From Rhodobacteraceae bacterium WD3A24 (GTDB lineage Bacteria; Pseudomonadota; Alphaproteobacteria; Rhodobacterales; Rhodobacteraceae): DNA of 64,000 nucleotides. Below the pieces are notes generated by a model. The model had not been told where the DNA came from, ran no database searches, and worked only from the letters and a program-made list of their open reading frames with translations. The translations under genes and the position numbers were made by a program. Each line of letters begins with the position of its first letter. Within the stretch, counting starts at the first letter, position 1. Positions 26,231 through 34,783 of this stretch are shown piece after piece. The DNA lies in NCBI GenBank assembly GCA_002967695.1, contig PUHN01000009.1:1-64000 (forward strand). Direction: 5' to 3'.

Positions 26231-27106
26231 TCATCCCGCAAACGCCGGTTCGGGCCGGCCGGCCACCCCGACCCGCACCGCCAAAAGCCGCCCCGCAAGC
26301 GGCTCGCGGGCGAGATCCTCCTCGCTCAGACCGTAGCGCATGCATGTGATGAACAGCGTCTCCAGATCGGCGCCGCCGAAGGCCACGCTCGTCGGTTTCG
26401 ACACCGGCAGTTCGAGCGCGCCGTCCGCCCGGCCGGACGGCGCATAGCGCGACACGCGCCCCGCCGTTACCTCCGCCACCCACAGAAATCCCTCGCTGTC
26501 GACGGTGCATCCGTCGGGGCGGCCGGGCCTGCCGGCGTAATCGAGAAAAACCTCGCGCGGACCGATGGTGCCGCGTTCCATGTCGAAGGCGTAGCGGTAG
26601 ACTTGTCCGGGCCGCGAGTCGGCGAAATAGAGCGTCGCGCCGTCCGGACTCCAGGCCAGCCCGTTCGACATGGCCAGACCCTCGTCCATGCGGTGAACGC
26701 TCAGGTCGGGGTCGATCCGGTAGAGGCACCCCGTCGCCGATTTCATCGAGGGGTCGAACGTCCCCGCCCAGAACCGGCCGCGCGCGTCGCAGGCCCCGTC
26801 GTTGAACCGCTCGCGGCCGAAGTCGATGCCGTGGCCTGTGATCTCCTCCGTCTTCCCGGTGTCGGGGGCGAACAGGGCAAGCTGATTGCGAAAGGCGGCC
26901 AGAAGGCCGCCGCCATCCCTAAGGGCGAAGCTGCCGGGCATCTTCGCGAGTTCCCAGCTTTGACTGACCGTCCCCGCGGCGTCGGTCCGGTGGAGCCGGC
27001 GCGCGGTCACGTCGTGCCAGTAGAGGTGCCCGTAGCGCCCGTCCCACAGCGGCCCCTCGCCCAGGTCGCAGACGACATCGCCATGCGGCGCGACTTGCAT
27101 ACCCAT
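26231..27106 (-). CDS. SMP-30/gluconolactonase-family lactonase
   Basis: The 291-residue beta-propeller protein has the SMP-30 motifs: LGEGPLWD with the metal Glu, RFNDGACDARGRFWAGT with the metal Asn, and SNGLAWSPDG with the metal Asn and Asp. Members hydrolyse sugar lactones or aldonolactones to hydroxyacids using a divalent metal. The start is the ATG at 27106 after a GGAG site. It follows the MFS gene by about 20 bases and precedes the TRAP binding-protein gene by 152 bases. Opening of a lactone would give a hydroxyacid for the CoA-dependent enzymes of the region, which is an inference. Confidence 0.87.
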   Translation of the reverse strand: MGMQVAPHGDVVCDLGEGPLWDGRYGHLYWHDVTARRLHRTDAAGTVSQSWELAKMPGSFALRDGGGLLAAFRNQLALFAPDTGKTEEITGHGIDFGRERFNDGACDARGRFWAGTFDPSMKSATGCLYRIDPDLSVHRMDEGLAMSNGLAWSPDGATLYFADSRPGQVYRYAFDMERGTIGPREVFLDYAGRPGRPDGCTVDSEGFLWVAEVTAGRVSRYAPSGRADGALELPVSKPTSVAFGGADLETLFITCMRYGLSEEDLAREPLAGRLLAVRVGVAGRPEPAFAG

Positions 27107-27126
27107 TGCCCGGTCTCCTCTCCTGT

Positions 27127-28404
27127 CTATACCGTCATCGTCTGCCCGGCGGGATCGCTGCTCTCTCGCGCGCGGCTGTAGAAGATCGCCCCGATCACCA
27201 GCCCGGCGGCGTGAAAGGCGAAGAGCACGCGGAACGCATCGGTGGTGTCCAATCCGGCGCCGGTCAGCGCGTCCATGATCAGCCCGGTGACAATCTGAAT
27301 GATCAGCGCGCCGAGCAGCACGATGGTGTTGAGCACGGTCACCCCGCGGCCGAGCGAGTCGGGCGGATAGAAATTGCGCCCGTGCGGTATGATGGTGCCG
27401 CAGGCGCCGCCCGCGCCACCCAGCATGACGAAAAGGGCGACCACCGCTGCCAAAGGCGGGTGCGATGTCGCCGCCGCGATGATGAACAACACCACCGAAA
27501 GCGCGGTGCCGATCAGCACCGATCCCTTGAGGCTGCGCATCCGCTGGCCCAGCCAGCCGAAAAAGAACAGCCCCACGGCAAAGGCCGATACCATCAGAAA
27601 CAGAATGTTGCCGCGCGCGACCACGCCCAGCTCGAACGCTTCGCTGAGATACACCGCCCCCCAGACCCCGGCGATCGAAAAACTCGTGGCATAACTCACG
27701 AAGGCCATCGCGAAGACGGGCCACAGTTGCCGATTACCGAGAATGCGGAAACTGCCCGCCACGGTTTCGACGAGCCCTTCGCGCGGGCCGGGGCGCGGCG
27801 TCCAGCCGGGCGGTCGCTCGCGCACCGCAAGCATGTAGATGGCCGCGATCGCCAGCGCCAGAACCGCCAGACCCAGAAACGCCCCGCGCCAGCCGACCAG
27901 CGCGGCCGCCGCCGCCACCGGGGCCGTCGCGCCGAGATTTCCGATCTGGCTCAGCGACAGGACCACCCCGATCACCGCCGGAAACCGCTCGGGCGGAATC
28001 CACCGCGCGCACAGGACGACCCCGCCCATGATCAGCGCGCCCGCGCCGACACCCATCAGCGCACGGCCAATCAGCAAGGCGGCGCGGCTATCGGCAACGG
28101 CGAAAACGACCGCGCCGGCGGCCGATATCATCAGCATCGCCGGGATGGTCCGGCGCAGCCCCATGCTGTCATAAAGGATTCCGGCCGGGATCTGCGTGAT
28201 GACGGCGGTCACGAAGAAGCCGCTGGTCAGATACGCCGCCCAGGCCGTGCCCAGCCGTAACTCGGCGAGGATGTCGGGCGCCACGACAGCGGCCGAGGCG
28301 CGGAAGAGATGCGCCACCACCCCCACAGCGACGACCACCGAGACATTGACAAGGAACTGGCCGCGCAGGGCGCCCCTGCCTTCCTCGGCGGCGTGCCCGC
28401 TCAT
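27127..28404 (-). CDS. MFS transporter
   Basis: The 425-residue protein shows 12 hydrophobic segments and MFS-type loops such as GILYDSMGLRRTI after helix 2 and GWLGQRMRSLKGS after helix 8. It resembles drug or organic-acid porters of the major facilitator superfamily, and the direction and substrate cannot be read. It starts at the ATG at 28404, eleven bases after the alcohol dehydrogenase-like gene, so it belongs to the same minus-strand run. Confidence 0.87.
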   Translation of the reverse strand: MSGHAAEEGRGALRGQFLVNVSVVVAVGVVAHLFRASAAVVAPDILAELRLGTAWAAYLTSGFFVTAVITQIPAGILYDSMGLRRTIPAMLMISAAGAVVFAVADSRAALLIGRALMGVGAGALIMGGVVLCARWIPPERFPAVIGVVLSLSQIGNLGATAPVAAAAALVGWRGAFLGLAVLALAIAAIYMLAVRERPPGWTPRPGPREGLVETVAGSFRILGNRQLWPVFAMAFVSYATSFSIAGVWGAVYLSEAFELGVVARGNILFLMVSAFAVGLFFFGWLGQRMRSLKGSVLIGTALSVVLFIIAAATSHPPLAAVVALFVMLGGAGGACGTIIPHGRNFYPPDSLGRGVTVLNTIVLLGALIIQIVTGLIMDALTGAGLDTTDAFRVLFAFHAAGLVIGAIFYSRARESSDPAGQTMTV

Positions 28405-28414
28405 GATGCGGCGC

Positions 28415-29455
28415 TCACAATGCCGGGCGCAGAACGGTGCGCCCGACGCTCCGGCCCGCCTCCACGCTGCGATGCGCCTCGACCGCGCCGTCGAGGGGGA
28501 GCCGCTCGACGATGCGCACCTGCACCATACCACGCCGCATCAGATCGAGACTGTCGCGCAGCTGCTCGCGCGAGGTGCTCTTGGCGCTGAGGATCGACAA
28601 ATTGCGGAAGAAAAGCTGGGCGGGGTTGAGTTGCACGAACTCCCCGGTGAGCTGCCCCACGAACACCCAGCGCCCGCCCATCGCGAAGCTCCGCCGCGTG
28701 GGCTGGAAGGTCGGGCTGCCGACATTGTCGATGCAGACATCCACGCCCCCGTCCGAGACGTCGCGAACGCGGGCCGAGAAATCCTCGCCTCGCCCGGTCA
28801 CGACGACCTCGTGCGCGCCGGCCTCGCGGATGCGCGCGGCCTTCTCCTCGGACGAGGTCACGGCGACGACGAACGCCCCCGCAAGCCGGGCAAGCTGGAC
28901 ACCGTGAATGCCCAGCCCCCCGCCCGCGCCGGTGATCAGCACGCGCTCGCCAGGACGGACCTTGCCGATATCGCGGATCGCGTTGAGTTCGGTCCCGATC
29001 GCGCAGGCCGCGATCGCGGCGTCCTCCAGCGCGACGCCGTCGGGGATGAGGGCGAGGTTGTCCTCCTCGACATTGACGTATTCGGCATAGCCGCCGTTGA
29101 GGCCCGCATCGCCAAGAAACTCGCGCTCCTCGCAGGAGGTCTCCTGCCCCGTCCGGCACAGACCGCAATGCCCGCAGATATGGCGCCGCTGCGCGGCGGC
29201 GACGCGGTCTCCCACCTGAAACTGTGTCACTCGCGGGCCGATCTCGACCACCTCGCCCGAGACCTCGTGACCGGGGATGAAGGGAAGCTCGATACCGCGC
29301 TTCATCGTTCCGTTGCGGGTGACCACGTCGTGAAAACACACGCCACAGGCATCGACCTTGATGCGCACGTCATGCGCGCGCAGCTCGGGTTCGGGAACGT
29401 CTTCCAGCGCGAGCACGCCGGCCTCGCCGGTGTCGCGGACAACCATCGCTTTCAT
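28415..29455 (-). CDS. Zinc-dependent alcohol dehydrogenase (MDR family)
   Basis: The 346-residue protein has the catalytic zinc region CGVCFHD (Cys37) and GHE (63-64), the structural zinc cysteines 94, 97, 100 and 108 in CGHCGLCRTGQETSC, and the Rossmann loop GAGGGLGIHG. It would oxidise an alcohol or reduce a carbonyl with NAD(P). Two adjacent ATG codons are possible. The second (29455) is five bases after GGAGG and is preferred. It sits between the thiolase/DUF35 pair and the MFS gene. Confidence 0.9.
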   Translation of the reverse strand: MKAMVVRDTGEAGVLALEDVPEPELRAHDVRIKVDACGVCFHDVVTRNGTMKRGIELPFIPGHEVSGEVVEIGPRVTQFQVGDRVAAAQRRHICGHCGLCRTGQETSCEEREFLGDAGLNGGYAEYVNVEEDNLALIPDGVALEDAAIAACAIGTELNAIRDIGKVRPGERVLITGAGGGLGIHGVQLARLAGAFVVAVTSSEEKAARIREAGAHEVVVTGRGEDFSARVRDVSDGGVDVCIDNVGSPTFQPTRRSFAMGGRWVFVGQLTGEFVQLNPAQLFFRNLSILSAKSTSREQLRDSLDLMRRGMVQVRIVERLPLDGAVEAHRSVEAGRSVGRTVLRPAL

Positions 29456-29483
29456 CATCGCCTCCCTCGTGGAACACTGCCCG

Positions 29484-29894
29484 TCAGGCGGGCCGGAACT
29501 TGAGCAGGGTCGCGTCGTCCGAGATGGCCTCGAACTCGGCCTCCAGCGCCGCCCCGATAGGCACGTCCATCGTGTTCTCGGTGCCGGTCAGGTTCGAATA
29601 GACGCGCACGCCCTCTTCCAGCTCGACGATCACCACACCGTAGGGCACCCGGTCGCGGAACGCCTCGAAATAGACCTGGTGAAACACGCAGCGCGCCCAG
29701 AGTCGGCCGCGGCCCGAAAGGGTGGCCCATTCGCTGCGGTCGCTGCCGCAATGAGGACAGTAGCGCGTGTCATGCAGACGAAACCGCCCGCACGCCTCGC
29801 AGCGCGGCAAGCGGATCACGCGCGCCCTGAGACCTTCCCAGTAGGGGCGGTTGGTCTCGTCGAGCGGCGGCATCAGGGATGCGAGATCGGACAT
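29484..29894 (-). CDS. DUF35 OB-fold protein with zinc ribbon, partner of the thiolase-like protein
   Basis: The 136-residue protein has an N-terminal helix (NRPYWEGL), a rubredoxin-like zinc ribbon with cysteines 32, 35, 46 and 49 (CEAC and CPHC), and an OB-fold domain. DUF35 proteins form complexes with thiolase-like proteins and bind or position the acyl-CoA, as in the Ltp2/ChsH2 retro-aldolase and in BbsA/BbsB. The ATG at 29894 lies six bases after the thiolase-like stop, so the pair is co-expressed. A second similar pair lies at 37073-38703. Confidence 0.88.
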   Translation of the reverse strand: MSDLASLMPPLDETNRPYWEGLRARVIRLPRCEACGRFRLHDTRYCPHCGSDRSEWATLSGRGRLWARCVFHQVYFEAFRDRVPYGVVIVELEEGVRVYSNLTGTENTMDVPIGAALEAEFEAISDDATLLKFRPA

Positions 29895-29899
29895 GACGG

Positions 29900-31036
29900 C
29901 TACCTCGAATAGATGATGGCGCTCAGAAGCGGCGCGGCGCACATGTACTGGATGGTTTCGGCACCGGCGATCTGGCGCTCGCCGCATTCGTGGCGCAGCT
30001 GGCGGATCGCCTCGACGTTGAGCGCCCAGCCCTGCATGTAGCTTTCGGACATGTGCCCGCCGCTGGTGTTGGTGGGCAGGGCCGCCCCCCGCGCCAGATT
30101 GCCGTCCGCGACATAGGCGCCGCTCTCGCCCACATCGCAGAAACCGAAGCCTTCCAGCGTGAACAGCACCGTGGGCGAGAAGTTGTCGTAGATCATCGTG
30201 CCCGACAGGTCGGAGGGGCCGATCCCCGACATCTCGCGGATATCGCGCGCGATAAGCCCCATCGGCTCGCGCCAGAAATCGTCCGGCGGGAATGCCGAGT
30301 CCGGCAGCGCGGTAGCCTGCGAGAAGGCACTGATATGGACCGGAGGCTTCGCCAGGTCGCGCGCGCGCTCGGCGCTGGTCAGGATGATGGCGACGCCGCC
30401 ATCATTGATCAGGCAATAGTCGAACAGGTGTAGCGGCTCGCAGATGTAGCGCGAGGCGTGGTAGTCGGCCTCGCTGATGCGCTCGCGCATGACGGCATCG
30501 GGGTTGAGCGCGGCATGTTCGCGAAACGTCACCGCGACATGGGCGAGCTGCTCCTGCGAGGTGCCGTATTCGTGGCGGTGGCGGTCGAACATCAGCGCGT
30601 GCACCGCACCGGGCGAGGTCATCCCGTAGGGAAACCACTCTCCGCCGGCTGTCGCGCCGTAGCGGTCCGTCGCGCCGCCATACTTGACGCCGCCGGTGCG
30701 CCCGTTGTTGCCGTAGACCAGCGCGATCGTCTCGCACATGCCCGAGGCGATCGCCATGGCGGCGATCTGGATCGTCGCGCCCGACATGCGGCCCTGCCCC
30801 GGCGTGACGTTGACGAAGCGCGGGTCGAGCCCGGTCATCTGGCAAAACCGCTGGTAGTCCGGGATGCGGTTGACGATCAGCCCGTCGATATCGCCGCGCG
30901 CAAGCCCGCAATCGGCCAGCGCGTTGTCGAGCGCCCAGATCCCCAGATCCTCCGCGCTCCAGCCCGGCAGCTTGCCGAACTGCGTCGTGCCCACGCCGAC
31001 CGCGGCCACCTTTCCAGAAATTTCCTTGTCCGGCAC
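29900..31036 (-). CDS. Thiolase-like protein (SCP-x/Ltp2 type) lacking the nucleophilic cysteine
   Basis: The 378-residue protein has the thiolase fold: VGVGTTQFGK at the N-terminus, YCLINDGGVAIILTSAERA in the middle, and GGHMSES (326-332) with Cys366 at the C-terminus. The CxSG segment that carries the acyl-accepting cysteine is replaced by RMSG (83-86), so ordinary thiolysis is unlikely. Cysteine-less members paired with DUF35 proteins act as retro-aldolases in steroid side-chain removal. The start is GTG at 31036 with GGAGGAG upstream. The substrate here is unknown. Confidence 0.87.
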   Translation of the reverse strand: MPDKEISGKVAAVGVGTTQFGKLPGWSAEDLGIWALDNALADCGLARGDIDGLIVNRIPDYQRFCQMTGLDPRFVNVTPGQGRMSGATIQIAAMAIASGMCETIALVYGNNGRTGGVKYGGATDRYGATAGGEWFPYGMTSPGAVHALMFDRHRHEYGTSQEQLAHVAVTFREHAALNPDAVMRERISEADYHASRYICEPLHLFDYCLINDGGVAIILTSAERARDLAKPPVHISAFSQATALPDSAFPPDDFWREPMGLIARDIREMSGIGPSDLSGTMIYDNFSPTVLFTLEGFGFCDVGESGAYVADGNLARGAALPTNTSGGHMSESYMQGWALNVEAIRQLRHECGERQIAGAETIQYMCAAPLLSAIIYSR

Positions 31037-31081
31037 CGGACTCCTCCCTTCATCACGATCGCCTTCGGGCGGGTGCGCCCC

Positions 31082-32686
31082 CTAGCCCGTTTTGCGTTTC
31101 GTCTTGCGGGCTTCGCGGTCATGGGTCGATGTGCCCAGACCCTGCTCGACCAGCTTGTATTTCTCGACCTTGCTGGTCGGGTTGCGCGGCAGCTCGGCCA
31201 TCTCCTCGATGTAGCGGGGCAGCATGAAAGCGGGCATGCGGGCCTCCAGCCACTCGGCGAGTTTGGCGGGCGTCGTCTTCGCGCCGGCCTTGAAGACGAC
31301 GACGACGCGGACATCGTCCTCGCCCGCCTCGGCCGGATGCGGCAGGGCGACGCATTCGGCGACATCGGGATGGGCGCCGACGAAGTTCTCGACGTCCCAT
31401 GACGAGATGTTCTCGCCCCGGCGGCGGATGCGGTCCTTCTTGCGATCGACGAAGAAGAAGTAGCCGTCCTCGTCCAGCCGCGCCATGTCGCCGGTGTGGA
31501 ACCACAGATTGCGGCAGGCGCGCAGCGTGTCCTCCGGCTTGTCGAGATAGCCCTGCATCATGATGAAGGGCAGCTTCGGCCGAACGGCGATCTCGCCCAC
31601 CTCGCCGGGCGGCAGGGGAAAGTCGTTCTCGTCGACGATGCGGGCCTCCCAATCGTCGTGAAGGCGCCCGGCGGCCCCCTCGCGCCGCTCGGGGTAGTCA
31701 GAATAGACGATAAGGCCGGTCTCGGTCATTCCGTAGGCCTCGACCAGCCGCACGCCGAAGCGTTCCTCGAACTCGGGGTCGTGATGGGCGTTGTACATGC
31801 AGCGGATGCGGTGGGCCCGATCCTGCGGCCCGGGCGGCTGCGCCTTCAGTATCGGCGGGATCGTGAAGATCGTGTGCCCGACGGTCGCGCCGCACTCGGC
31901 CGCCTGATCCCAGAAACGCGAGGCCGAGAAACGCTCGCCCACCACCACATGCGCGCCGACCATCATCGCGGGAAGAACGCCGAGCCGGCTGGCCAGCCCG
32001 TGAAACAGCGGCAGGGGCGTGAAGATCACGTCCTCGCGGGTCAGCGCCACCGCGCGCAGGAAGACGCAGGCCGAGGCGAAGAACTGACCGTTGGGGATCA
32101 TCACGCCCTTCGACGGGCCGGTCGTCCCCGAGGTGTACATCACCGAGTGGATGTCGCGGTAGCCGCACGGGATTTCGGGATCGGCGCCCTCGGTCAGCCG
32201 AAGCGCCTCGTAGGAGATCAGCTCGGCCTTGCCCTGCGGAAGCTCGACCCCGGACGTGCCGCCCACCACCGCGACCCAGTCGAGCCCGGCATAGACCTCG
32301 GGCGCCAGGCTGTGCAGCGACTCGACCAGGCTGTGATGCACCACGATCCCGCGCGCCGCCGTCTCGCGCAGTGGCGCGTCCAGCATGAAGCCGCGATACT
32401 GCGGGTTGATCGGCACCATGGCCGCGCCGCGCAGGCAGGCGCCGTACCAGGTGAACACGAACTCGGCGCAGTTGGGCATGAGCAGCGCTACGGAATCGCC
32501 GCGCCCGACGCCGCGCGCCGCCAGGCCGCGGGCGATCGAACGCGCCTCGGCGTCGGCCTCGCGGAACGACCATGTGCGGTCGGCGAAGGTCAGATAGGGC
32601 CGGTCGCCCTCGCTTTCGGCCCGTGCCCGCAGGATCGGCCCCAGCGCACGCTCCTCCAGAGGCAAGTTGTAGATGTCGTCAAGCAT
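31082..32686 (-). CDS. AMP-dependent acyl-CoA ligase (CaiC-like)
   Basis: The 534-residue ANL-family ligase has YTSGTTGPSKGV at 184-195, EAYGMTETG, the DRKKDRIRRRGENIS hinge and the C-terminal catalytic lysine region NPTSKVEKYKL. It resembles crotonobetaine/carnitine-CoA ligases and other acyl-CoA ligases, without enough to name the acid. It has a basic C-terminal tail (REARKTKRKTG). GGAGG lies before the ATG at 32686. It lies between the cyclase-family gene and the thiolase/DUF35 pair. Confidence 0.9.
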   Translation of the reverse strand: MLDDIYNLPLEERALGPILRARAESEGDRPYLTFADRTWSFREADAEARSIARGLAARGVGRGDSVALLMPNCAEFVFTWYGACLRGAAMVPINPQYRGFMLDAPLRETAARGIVVHHSLVESLHSLAPEVYAGLDWVAVVGGTSGVELPQGKAELISYEALRLTEGADPEIPCGYRDIHSVMYTSGTTGPSKGVMIPNGQFFASACVFLRAVALTREDVIFTPLPLFHGLASRLGVLPAMMVGAHVVVGERFSASRFWDQAAECGATVGHTIFTIPPILKAQPPGPQDRAHRIRCMYNAHHDPEFEERFGVRLVEAYGMTETGLIVYSDYPERREGAAGRLHDDWEARIVDENDFPLPPGEVGEIAVRPKLPFIMMQGYLDKPEDTLRACRNLWFHTGDMARLDEDGYFFFVDRKKDRIRRRGENISSWDVENFVGAHPDVAECVALPHPAEAGEDDVRVVVVFKAGAKTTPAKLAEWLEARMPAFMLPRYIEEMAELPRNPTSKVEKYKLVEQGLGTSTHDREARKTKRKTG

Positions 32687-32717
32687 GCTTCCTCCGCGCT
32701 GCTGCGCCGCGCCCGGC

Positions 32718-33617
32718 TCAGGTGATCGCCAGCGGGTTGAGCGGGCTGCCCACACCGCCCGTGATCGGCAGCGGCGCTGCCACGAACAGGAATTCCGGGA
32801 CGCCCGCCGCGGCGAGCTCATCGAGAACCAGCATTTCCATCAGGTAGATCCCGCAGTCGCGCACCAGTGCGCGATGGACCGGCCCGGGCCGGCCGTCCTC
32901 GGTGGGGACGACCTCGATCCCGTAATTGTCGGCCCCCACGGCGACCACGTCGCGCGCGGCCAGCCATTCGGCGGCGGCCATGCCGATGCCCGGCTCGGTG
33001 AGGAAGAACGCCGCCGCCCCCTCTTCGCGGAAGGTCGACAGCCAACCGGTGCGCACCAGCACGATCGTGCCGGCCTCGACCGTGAGCGACTGGCGTTCGG
33101 CGCAGGCGGCAAGGTCGTCATCGGTGATCACGTATTGGGGATCGAGCCTGTCGGTCCCCTTCAGCGCGCAGACGTCGAGCAGCACCCCGCGCCCGACGAT
33201 GGCCGGCAGCTTCTCGATGCCGCATGTCGCGGCTCCGTTCGAGCGTACCCCGCTGAGCGGGTGGTCGTTGAAGAGCCGGCCCTCGTCGCCGACATGCGCC
33301 AGGGCATCGACATGCGTGCCGACATGCTCGCCCATCATGACGACGCCGTCGGTGGTCTCGAAGCCGCCCTTGCGGCGCAGACCCGCGGCGAAGTCGCCCC
33401 CGTCGCGCGTCATGTAGTGCTGCGGCCCCGGGCGGTTGGGCGGCACCGGGGTGGTGCGCGCGCCGATGGGCAGCCCGAGCGGGTAGACATCGCCCCGACC
33501 CACCAGCCCTGCCGCCGCGGCGACGCGCTCGGGGGTCAGCAGATTGCCCGCGCCGCGCTCGTCGTCGTCCCCCCAGCGGCCCCAGTTGCGCTCGCGCATG
33601 TCGATGGCATCAGTCAT
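32718..33617 (-). CDS. Cyclase-family metal-dependent hydrolase (kynurenine formamidase-like)
   Basis: The 299-residue protein belongs to the cyclase family (PF04199): the metal-binding GEHVGTHVDALAH provides His98, His102, Asp104 and His108. Members hydrolyse N-formylkynurenine, isatin or other cyclic amides and lactones; the larger ~300-residue group is poorly characterised. The ATG overlaps the stop of the preceding CoA transferase (ATGA). A longer open frame to 34721 is antisense-like and without similarity. Confidence 0.85.
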   Translation of the reverse strand: MTDAIDMRERNWGRWGDDDERGAGNLLTPERVAAAAGLVGRGDVYPLGLPIGARTTPVPPNRPGPQHYMTRDGGDFAAGLRRKGGFETTDGVVMMGEHVGTHVDALAHVGDEGRLFNDHPLSGVRSNGAATCGIEKLPAIVGRGVLLDVCALKGTDRLDPQYVITDDDLAACAERQSLTVEAGTIVLVRTGWLSTFREEGAAAFFLTEPGIGMAAAEWLAARDVVAVGADNYGIEVVPTEDGRPGPVHRALVRDCGIYLMEMLVLDELAAAGVPEFLFVAAPLPITGGVGSPLNPLAIT

Positions 33618-34783
33618 TGCGCCGCCCGCGCCGACCGTCCGGTGCTGTCCCAGCCATGTTCGAGTATCTCCTCGGTGTGCTCGCCCGGCGCGGGAGGCGG
33701 CGCGACCGAGACCGGCCGGCGCGCGAACTGCCACGGCGTCCCCGGCGCCATGAGCGTGCCCCAATGCGCCGTCTCCATGGGCCCGACCAGCCCGGCGTCC
33801 CGGTAGTGGACGTGGTGCTTGAAATCGTCGAAGCAGGTCGGCTTGGCACAGGGCACGCGGGCCTTGGCTAGCTCGCGCAGCCAGTGCCCCGAGGAACGTG
33901 TTGCGAATACCTCCGCGAGGGCCGAGTCCAGAGCCTCGCGGTTTTCGACGCGGGCGGGATTGTCGGCGAAACGCGGATCGTCGGCGAGTTCGGCACGGCC
34001 GAGCGCCTCGCACAGCCGCCGCCACTGCGCCTGAGACGTGGCCGAGACAACGATATCGGAATCGAGCGTGGCATAGGCCCGGTCGGGGGCGAGATAGGTG
34101 ATCCCGGTGCCCATCGGCCGGGGGGCGCCGCCGCTGAGATGCTCGCCGATGCGGACGCGCTGAAGCGCCATCGCGGCCTCGACCATGGTGACCCGCACCA
34201 GCCGCCCCTTTCCGGTGCGCTGGCGTTCGAGCAGCCCCGCAAGCACCCCCTGCACGATGCACAGCGAGGTGTTCACGTCGAAATGGCCGTACCAGCGCAC
34301 CCGCTGGCGGGGCCCGCCGGGGCGGCCATTGACCGATGTCGAACCCGAGAAGGCCTGAATATGCGGGTCCGTCGCACCGATCTTGACCATCGGCCCGCTC
34401 CAGCCGAACCCCGACGCCGAGGCATAGACGAGCCGAGGATTGAGCGCGGAGAGTTCCGCCCAGCCGAGCCCGATCCGCTCGGTCACACCGGGGCGGAAGT
34501 TTTCGATGAAGACGTCGCCGCCGGCGATGAGGTCGTGCGCGGCGCGCTTGCCCGCCTCGCTCTTCATGTCGACTTCCAGCCCGAGCTTGCCGTAGTTCAT
34601 CGACAGATACGTCGTCGCGAGCCCGTTCTGCGTGGGCAGGATGTTGCGGATGAAATCGCCCTGCGGCGACTCCAGCTTGATGACGCGGGCGCCGAGCTGG
34701 GCAAGCAGCGAGCCCGCCCATGGCCCCACGGCGCCGGCGCTGGCATCCACGACCCGGACGCCCTCGAGCGGCCCGCCCGTCAT
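33614..34783 (-). CDS. Class III CoA transferase (CaiB type), first of an adjacent pair
   Basis: The 389-residue protein begins GPLEGVRVVDASAGAVGPWAG and has IENFRPGV and SGFGWSGP. The catalytic aspartate is at about residue 139 (ATDPHIQAFSG). It is translationally coupled at both ends, overlapping the upstream CoA transferase and the downstream cyclase gene by ATGA. Two adjacent family III genes can encode a heterodimer, as with BbsE and BbsF of benzylsuccinate activation, and this would be the subunit with the standard aspartate. Confidence 0.9.
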   Translation of the reverse strand: MTGGPLEGVRVVDASAGAVGPWAGSLLAQLGARVIKLESPQGDFIRNILPTQNGLATTYLSMNYGKLGLEVDMKSEAGKRAAHDLIAGGDVFIENFRPGVTERIGLGWAELSALNPRLVYASASGFGWSGPMVKIGATDPHIQAFSGSTSVNGRPGGPRQRVRWYGHFDVNTSLCIVQGVLAGLLERQRTGKGRLVRVTMVEAAMALQRVRIGEHLSGGAPRPMGTGITYLAPDRAYATLDSDIVVSATSQAQWRRLCEALGRAELADDPRFADNPARVENREALDSALAEVFATRSSGHWLRELAKARVPCAKPTCFDDFKHHVHYRDAGLVGPMETAHWGTLMAPGTPWQFARRPVSVAPPPAPGEHTEEILEHGWDSTGRSARAAQ